NCBI GenBank assembly: GCA_964548225.1
Contig: CAZJQP010000013.1
Span: 8,432 to 72,431 of the forward strand
Origin: CALMEH01 sp964548225
Lineage (GTDB): Bacteria; Acidobacteriota; Blastocatellia; Pyrinomonadales; Pyrinomonadaceae
DNA: 64,000 nt
Direction: 5' to 3'
Within the stretch, counting starts at the first letter, position 1. The number at the start of each line of letters is the position of its first letter. The notes under the pieces are model-generated. The model was not told where the DNA came from. It did not search any database and saw only the letters and a program-made list of their open reading frames with translations. The position numbers and the translations under genes are program-made. Below, piece after piece: positions 59,944-64,000 of this stretch.

Positions 59944-60382
59944 TTGATTTTTCAATGGCGTTTTTCAGTAAAGCCTCCCATTTTTCCTCATCGCTTTCCG
60001 CTGAAATTGCTTGATTCACAATAAGCCAATCGTCAATTTCTACTTTCAAGGCATATTTACGGAACAAATTGTAAATCGAATAGTAAGCAAATTCGATTTC
60101 TTCGGGAAAAATCAAATCATCATCCTGCATCGCGGCAATGGGTTCGAGATATTTACGATTGATTTCCTCCGTTTTCTCACTGCTCAAAGCCGATTGAAAT
60201 GCTTCTGAAGGAAGTTTTTTATCAACAATTTGATGAGTCCCGCAAACGCTTTCCCGATACTCGATTTTTCCCCTTTTAGCAAAAAATTTCTCAAGAAGCA
60301 AAAGCGAATTTCTGCAAAGTTCAAAATGCACAACGCGCTTTCGTTCCGAATTCAAATTTAGAAATTCTTTACCTAAACTCAT
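59936..60382 (-). CDS. Unknown protein wedged between trpB and trpA
   Basis: The start overlaps the trpB stop by four bases (ATGA) and the end overlaps trpA, so it is fully integrated in the operon. The 148-residue product (MSLGKEFLNLNSERKRVVHF) is helical and acidic with no membrane segment; blocks such as FPEEIEFAYYSIYNLFRKYA and ESDEEKWEALLKNAIEKS look like helical scaffold or immunity-type proteins. It is not a known tryptophan enzyme. Its role in the operon is unknown. Confidence 0.65.
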   Translation of the reverse strand: MSLGKEFLNLNSERKRVVHFELCRNSLLLLEKFFAKRGKIEYRESVCGTHQIVDKKLPSEAFQSALSSEKTEEINRKYLEPIAAMQDDDLIFPEEIEFAYYSIYNLFRKYALKVEIDDWLIVNQAISAESDEEKWEALLKNAIEKSNE

Positions 60383-61566
60383 TTCCCCAAAATTTCTTGA
60401 ACTTGATTGACATCTTTATCGCCGCGCCCCGAAAGATTGCAGATTATTGTCTGATTCGCAGACATTTCGGGCGCGAGTTTTAATAAATGAGCAATCGCGT
60501 GCGACGATTCGAGCGCGGGAATGATGCCTTCGGTCTGCGATAGAATTTGAAAGGCTTCCAACGCTTCTTCATCCGTTGCCGAAACATATTCGACGCGACC
60601 GATGTCGTGTAAAAATGCGTGTTCGGGACCAATCGAAGCGTAATCCAACCCCGCCGAAACCGAATGAGTCAAAGCAATTTGCCCGTTTTCGTCCTGCAAA
60701 AGATAGCTTTTCGTGCCTTGCAAAACACCGACTTTGTTTTCGACAAACCGCGCCGCGTGTTCGCCTAATTTCGCAGATTTTCCGCCCGCTTCAACTCCAA
60801 TCATTCGCACATATTCATCTTGCAAAAATGGATGAAAAAGCCCAATCGCATTTGAACCGCCGCCGACGCAAGCCACCAAACAATCAGGCAAACTTCCCGT
60901 CTGTTCCAAGATTTGTTCACGCGCTTCTTTGCCGATTACCGATTGAAAATCGCGCACCATCAAGGGATACGGATGCGGACCTAACGCGCTTCCGAGCAAG
61001 TAATACGTCGTTTCGACATTCGTAACCCAATCGCGCAAAGCCTCGTTTATTGCGTCCTTCAAAGTTTTCGAGCCGGAATCTACGCCGCGAACTTCCGCCC
61101 CCAAAAGCCGCATCCGAAAAACATTCAACGCCTGCCGCCGCATATCTTCCGTTCCCATATAAACGACACATTCTAAACCAAATAGCGCACAAACCGTCGC
61201 CGTTGCCACACCGTGTTGTCCCGCACCGGTTTCGGCAATAATTCGCTTTTTGCCCATCCGTTTGGCAAGCAAAACTTGTCCGATGGCGTTATTGATTTTA
61301 TGCGCTCCGGTGTGATTTAAGTCTTCGCGCTTGAGATAAATCTGCGCTCCGCCAAGTTTTTCCGTGAGTCTTGCGGCGTGAAAAAGCGGTGTCGGACGAC
61401 CCGAAAAATCTTTTAATAATTGCAAAAATCCCGCCTGAAAATCCGCGTCATCACGAACGGAAAAATACATCTCCGTCAATTCCTCAAGCGGAAACATCAG
61501 CGTTTCGGGAACAAACCGCCCACCGAATTCCCCCCAATATCCACGTTCGTTTGGTTCGTAATTCAT
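60379..61566 (-). CDS. trpB: Tryptophan synthase beta chain
   Basis: The 395-residue protein begins with the usual RGYWGEFGGRFVPETLMFPL and carries the PLP lysine in LKREDLNHTGAHKINNAIGQ, then AETGAGQHGVATATVCALFG, LGPHPYPLMVRDFQSVIGKE and the phosphate-binding CVGGGSNAIGLFHPF. It condenses indole with serine. It follows trpF after 3 bases and overlaps the small unknown gene by four, so the usual trpB-trpA junction is interrupted by one gene. Confidence 0.97.
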   Translation of the reverse strand: MNYEPNERGYWGEFGGRFVPETLMFPLEELTEMYFSVRDDADFQAGFLQLLKDFSGRPTPLFHAARLTEKLGGAQIYLKREDLNHTGAHKINNAIGQVLLAKRMGKKRIIAETGAGQHGVATATVCALFGLECVVYMGTEDMRRQALNVFRMRLLGAEVRGVDSGSKTLKDAINEALRDWVTNVETTYYLLGSALGPHPYPLMVRDFQSVIGKEAREQILEQTGSLPDCLVACVGGGSNAIGLFHPFLQDEYVRMIGVEAGGKSAKLGEHAARFVENKVGVLQGTKSYLLQDENGQIALTHSVSAGLDYASIGPEHAFLHDIGRVEYVSATDEEALEAFQILSQTEGIIPALESSHAIAHLLKLAPEMSANQTIICNLSGRGDKDVNQVQEILGK

Positions 61567-61569
61567 TAA

Positions 61570-62622
61570 TCAATTTTTATCAAGATTCTGCTCAAAGTTT
61601 TGCAAATCTTCGTCGCTTGCTTTTTCCAAAAGAGTAAATTCTGCACTTAAATTCTCTTTTTCCAACTTAAATTCTTCCAAAAGCGCGAAGAAAAGGTCAA
61701 AGGCTTGTTCCTCATTTTTTTCTGTTTTTTCTAAAATTAAACTGCTCCATCCCATTGGAGTTTCTTTTCGCCCTAAAATTTTTTCAGCTATCCAATTTTG
61801 AAAATTATCATCGTTTTGAGTTTCTTTATTTGAACGAAATTTTCTCCAATTAAACTGCAAACCATTAATCGCGTAAGCCAAATCAAATCCATCGAGATAG
61901 GTTCGCAAAAGTGTTATTGAGCTTTTGCCCAAATACATTGCAGGTCTAAGTTCAATTAAAAACAATAAATCGTAAATGTCTTGAATCGTGAAATTGATAT
62001 GTTTTTTCACTACCGAAATAAATCTGAATGTTTTTTGCCTGTCTTTTTTTCCTTTATCACTTTCAAGCAAACTACAAGAATCAACGGCAAATGGTTGAAC
62101 ACGCCTGATTGCTAAATCTACATTCTGAAAATCTAATCCGCCTGCAAGATAAAGTTTTGCTGTAAATTGTTTAACTTTAAATGCAATTTTCCAATCGAAA
62201 GTTTCGCCCGTTCCGCCGTGTTCTTGTGGGTTGTAAGCGTCAAGCAAAATCGCGTCAACTTCATATTTCAAAACGTCTTCAGGCTTGAATTCGGGCGAAA
62301 CTCGGAAGGCTTTGATGATTTCGAGATTTGTTTTTTGTTTTAATTCCCGCGCAAATTCGGGGGTTTCTTCGCCGTGAAGTTGGAGCGCGTCGAGCCGTGC
62401 GATTGAAGCGATTTCGGCGATTTTTTCTAAACTTTCATTGACGAAAACGCCGACTTTCAAGATGTTTTCCGGCAGTTTTTCGATGATTTCACGCGCTTTT
62501 TCGGGCGTGATGTAGCGCGGACTTTTTTCGTAAAAATTAAAACCCAGCGCGTCTGCGCCGAATTTTGCCGAAAGAAGCGCGTCTTCCAAGTTTGTGATGC
62601 CGCAAATTTTAACTTTTGTCAT
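61570..62622 (-). CDS. trpF: Phosphoribosylanthranilate isomerase fused to an unknown C-terminal domain
   Basis: Residues 1-205 are a TrpF barrel: VKICGITNLEDALLSAKFGA with the catalytic cysteine, VGVFVNESLEKIAEIA, LDALQLHGEETPEFARELKQ, ILLDAYNPQEHGGTGETFDW with the catalytic aspartate, and LAGGLDFQNVDLAIRRVQPF. The last barrel block is odd (VDSCSLLESDKGKKD in place of VDVSSGVE-x-x-P-G-x-K-D). Residues 210-350 are an added domain, LLFLIELRPAMYLGKSSITL, GFDLAYAINGLQFNWRK, FQNWIAEKILGRKETPMGWS, QAFDLFFALLEEFKLEKE, similar to free-standing R-P-x-M-Y-L-G hypothetical proteins that are often immunity-like. Normal TrpF ends near residue 205-210. Confidence 0.9.
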   Translation of the reverse strand: MTKVKICGITNLEDALLSAKFGADALGFNFYEKSPRYITPEKAREIIEKLPENILKVGVFVNESLEKIAEIASIARLDALQLHGEETPEFARELKQKTNLEIIKAFRVSPEFKPEDVLKYEVDAILLDAYNPQEHGGTGETFDWKIAFKVKQFTAKLYLAGGLDFQNVDLAIRRVQPFAVDSCSLLESDKGKKDRQKTFRFISVVKKHINFTIQDIYDLLFLIELRPAMYLGKSSITLLRTYLDGFDLAYAINGLQFNWRKFRSNKETQNDDNFQNWIAEKILGRKETPMGWSSLILEKTEKNEEQAFDLFFALLEEFKLEKENLSAEFTLLEKASDEDLQNFEQNLDKN

Positions 62623-63154
62623 TTTCCTTGCTCTCCAAGATTTCTTTGGTCAAGTTCTCCGACATTTCTTTCTTTTCATCTTTCAGGCGCGTTGCTAAAT
62701 ACCAGACGACAAAGACATTAACAAACAAAACTCCAATCCGAACCCAAGTAAATCGTTCGTAAAGCTCATAAAGTTCGAGCGGAATGAGCAAAGATGTGGC
62801 GACAACAGTCAGAAGCTCCGCCCAACGCTTTTCATACCACAAACCGATGCCTTCGGTTAGTTGCAAACCTGAATACAAAAACGCGCCGCCCGACATCGCC
62901 ATTAGTTGATTTTTGTTCACTCCGGCGAGCTTTTCCAAAACTGTATGAACGTAATGATTTTCCGCATCAATGCCGTGTCGGTTGACAAAATCCAACGCCC
63001 ATTCCGCTACGTCTTTATTCAATAAAGTCAATAACTTAACGCCGACAATCAGAAGCAAAATACCTTTCAGAAATTTGAATCCGGCGATTATGTGAATCGT
63101 CCAATGACGCTCTTTGGTCGTCTGATTTTTGTATCTGAGATGCGGTTTGTTCAT
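62609..63154 (-). CDS. DUF2127-family membrane protein in the trp operon
   Basis: The 181-residue protein begins KERHWTIHIIAGFKFLKGIL and has four membrane helices (LLLIVGVKLLTLLNKDVAEW, GGAFLYSGLQLTEGIGLWYE, LTVVATSLLIPLELYELYER, VRIGVLFVNVFVVWYLATRL), as in DUF2127 proteins. It overlaps trpC by four bases and trpF by 14, so it is translated with them. Its function is unknown and has no clear tie to tryptophan synthesis. Confidence 0.85.
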   Translation of the reverse strand: MNKPHLRYKNQTTKERHWTIHIIAGFKFLKGILLLIVGVKLLTLLNKDVAEWALDFVNRHGIDAENHYVHTVLEKLAGVNKNQLMAMSGGAFLYSGLQLTEGIGLWYEKRWAELLTVVATSLLIPLELYELYERFTWVRIGVLFVNVFVVWYLATRLKDEKKEMSENLTKEILESKENDKS

Positions 63155-63930
63155 AATAATTTTTCCAACATTTCGCGCGGATTTCCCGAACGCATCAAAG
63201 TTTCGCCAATCAAAAAACCATTAAAACCGAGATTTTTTAACTCAAGCAAATCTTCGCGCGTCTGCAAACCGCTTTCCGTAATCATCAGTGCATCTTTCGG
63301 CGCAGATTTTATCAATTCACGCGAAACATCGAGCGAAACTTTAAAGCTGTGCAAATCACGATTGTTCACGCCGATAATTTTCGCGCCGATTCGTTTGACG
63401 CGCTCTAATTCTTGCAATGTATGGACTTCGACGAGCGCATCGAGCTTCAAATCTTCTTCAGCTACGGCGTGAAGTTTTTGCAAAACGTCATCATTTAGCA
63501 TTGCGGCAATCAACAAAATCACGTCTGCACCGGCTTCCGCCGCCTCAAAAATTTGAAACTCGTCAAAGATAAAATCCTTTCGCAGAATCGGCAAATTTGC
63601 GGCGTTTCGCGCAGTTTTCAAATCTTCCAGACTTCCGCTAAATCTGTCTTCTTCTGTCAAAACTGAAATCGCACACGCGCCGCCGATTTCGTAATTTCGT
63701 GCAACTTCCGCGACATCAATTTTATCATTTATTACGCCTTTCGACGGCGAAGCACGTTTTATTTCGGCGATGATGTTAATTTGGCTTCGCTCTAAATTTT
63801 TACGAAGCCGATGATTTTCCGCTGTTTCGCGTCTTGCGATTGCCGATGATTTTAACTCGTCAAAATCACGGTTTGCTCTGGCGATTTCGAGGCGTTTTTT
63901 CTTTAATTCTATGATTTCGGTTAGAAACAT
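63151..63930 (-). CDS. trpC: Indole-3-glycerol-phosphate synthase
   Basis: I start at the ATG at 63930 (MFLTEIIELKKKRLEIARAN), which matches the usual TrpC beginning; an alternative GTG at 63996 would add 22 unlikely residues. The 259-residue product has NIIAEIKRASPSKGVINDKI with the catalytic Glu and Lys, ISVLTEEDRFSGSLEDL, LPILRKDFIFDEFQIFEAAE, ALVEVHTLQELERVKRIGA, IIGVNNRDLHSFKVSLDVS and MITESGLQTREDL. It closes the indole ring. Earlier trp genes (E, G, D) presumably lie beyond the right edge. Confidence 0.95.
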   Translation of the reverse strand: MFLTEIIELKKKRLEIARANRDFDELKSSAIARRETAENHRLRKNLERSQINIIAEIKRASPSKGVINDKIDVAEVARNYEIGGACAISVLTEEDRFSGSLEDLKTARNAANLPILRKDFIFDEFQIFEAAEAGADVILLIAAMLNDDVLQKLHAVAEEDLKLDALVEVHTLQELERVKRIGAKIIGVNNRDLHSFKVSLDVSRELIKSAPKDALMITESGLQTREDLLELKNLGFNGFLIGETLMRSGNPREMLEKLL

Positions 63931-64000
63931 TTTATTGTTCAGTTTTACACCTTTAGGCGTGAATAACCCGCCAGCTATGTGTGGCGGTTTCTTCACGCCT

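Overview
The window looks like a draft-genome scaffold (100 Ns at 29092-29191) from an A+T-leaning member of the Acidobacteriota, probably of the Blastocatellia/Pyrinomonadales type. Supporting signs are a VWFA-related protein of the kind typical of acidobacteria, winged-helix (OmpR/CadC type) domains fused to unrelated domains, Reg_prop beta-propeller sensor kinases, CHAT/TPR proteins beside sigma/anti-sigma genes, and many secreted proteins of unknown role. The phylum call is an inference from gene content. No rRNA or tRNA gene was seen.

Layout. 1-6.6 kb: a truncated SLC13 permease, a winged-helix/alpha-beta hydrolase/cyclase-like fusion, a small HTH protein and secreted proteins including an FG-GAP protein. 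6.9-11.6 kb: a LytS/LytR-type two-component pair and an NHL-repeat thioredoxin protein. 11.7-17.8 kb: a sigma factor, a membrane anti-sigma-like protein, a secreted TPR-CHAT protease-like protein and a secreted protein; two genes share a promoter-like motif with identical spacing. 17.8-20.3 kb: a tight operon of aminotransferase, peroxiredoxin, BPSL0067-type protein and YggX-like protein. 20.8-28.9 kb: VWA protein, S74-chaperone surface protein, NarL-type regulator and a Reg_prop sensor kinase whose 5' end carries a small transposon-like insertion next to coaD.

29-32 kb is an accessory patch: a 21-bp tandem array with an assembly gap, a truncated phage-type Dam gene, a DpnI-like methyl-dependent endonuclease with a small partner gene, two kinds of miniature elements and an IS200/RAYT-type Y1 transposase whose flanking repeats recur without a transposase at 29.6 and 54.2 kb. 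32-41 kb holds the most unusual gene set: two paralogous membrane-tethered winged-helix regulators (with DUF2721 and radical-SAM genes downstream) diverging from a plus-strand set of secreted coiled-coil protein, M15-like peptidase, GH104-like muramidase and FHA protein. I propose this as an undescribed, membrane-signal-controlled cell-wall module.

41-53.6 kb is mostly ordinary: fRMsr, a VapBC-like pair, an inositol-phosphatase-family enzyme, a PAS/GAF hybrid kinase, GalE, three peptidases (M1, M24B, M19) and DUF808. 53.6-54.6 kb is gene-free and made of repeats. 54.6-59.1 kb has hutU and a secreted cysteine-peptidase-like protein. 59.1-63.9 kb is a trp operon, trpC-DUF2127-trpF-trpB-orf-trpA, in which trpF is fused to an extra domain of unknown function and an unrelated small gene is wedged between trpB and trpA.
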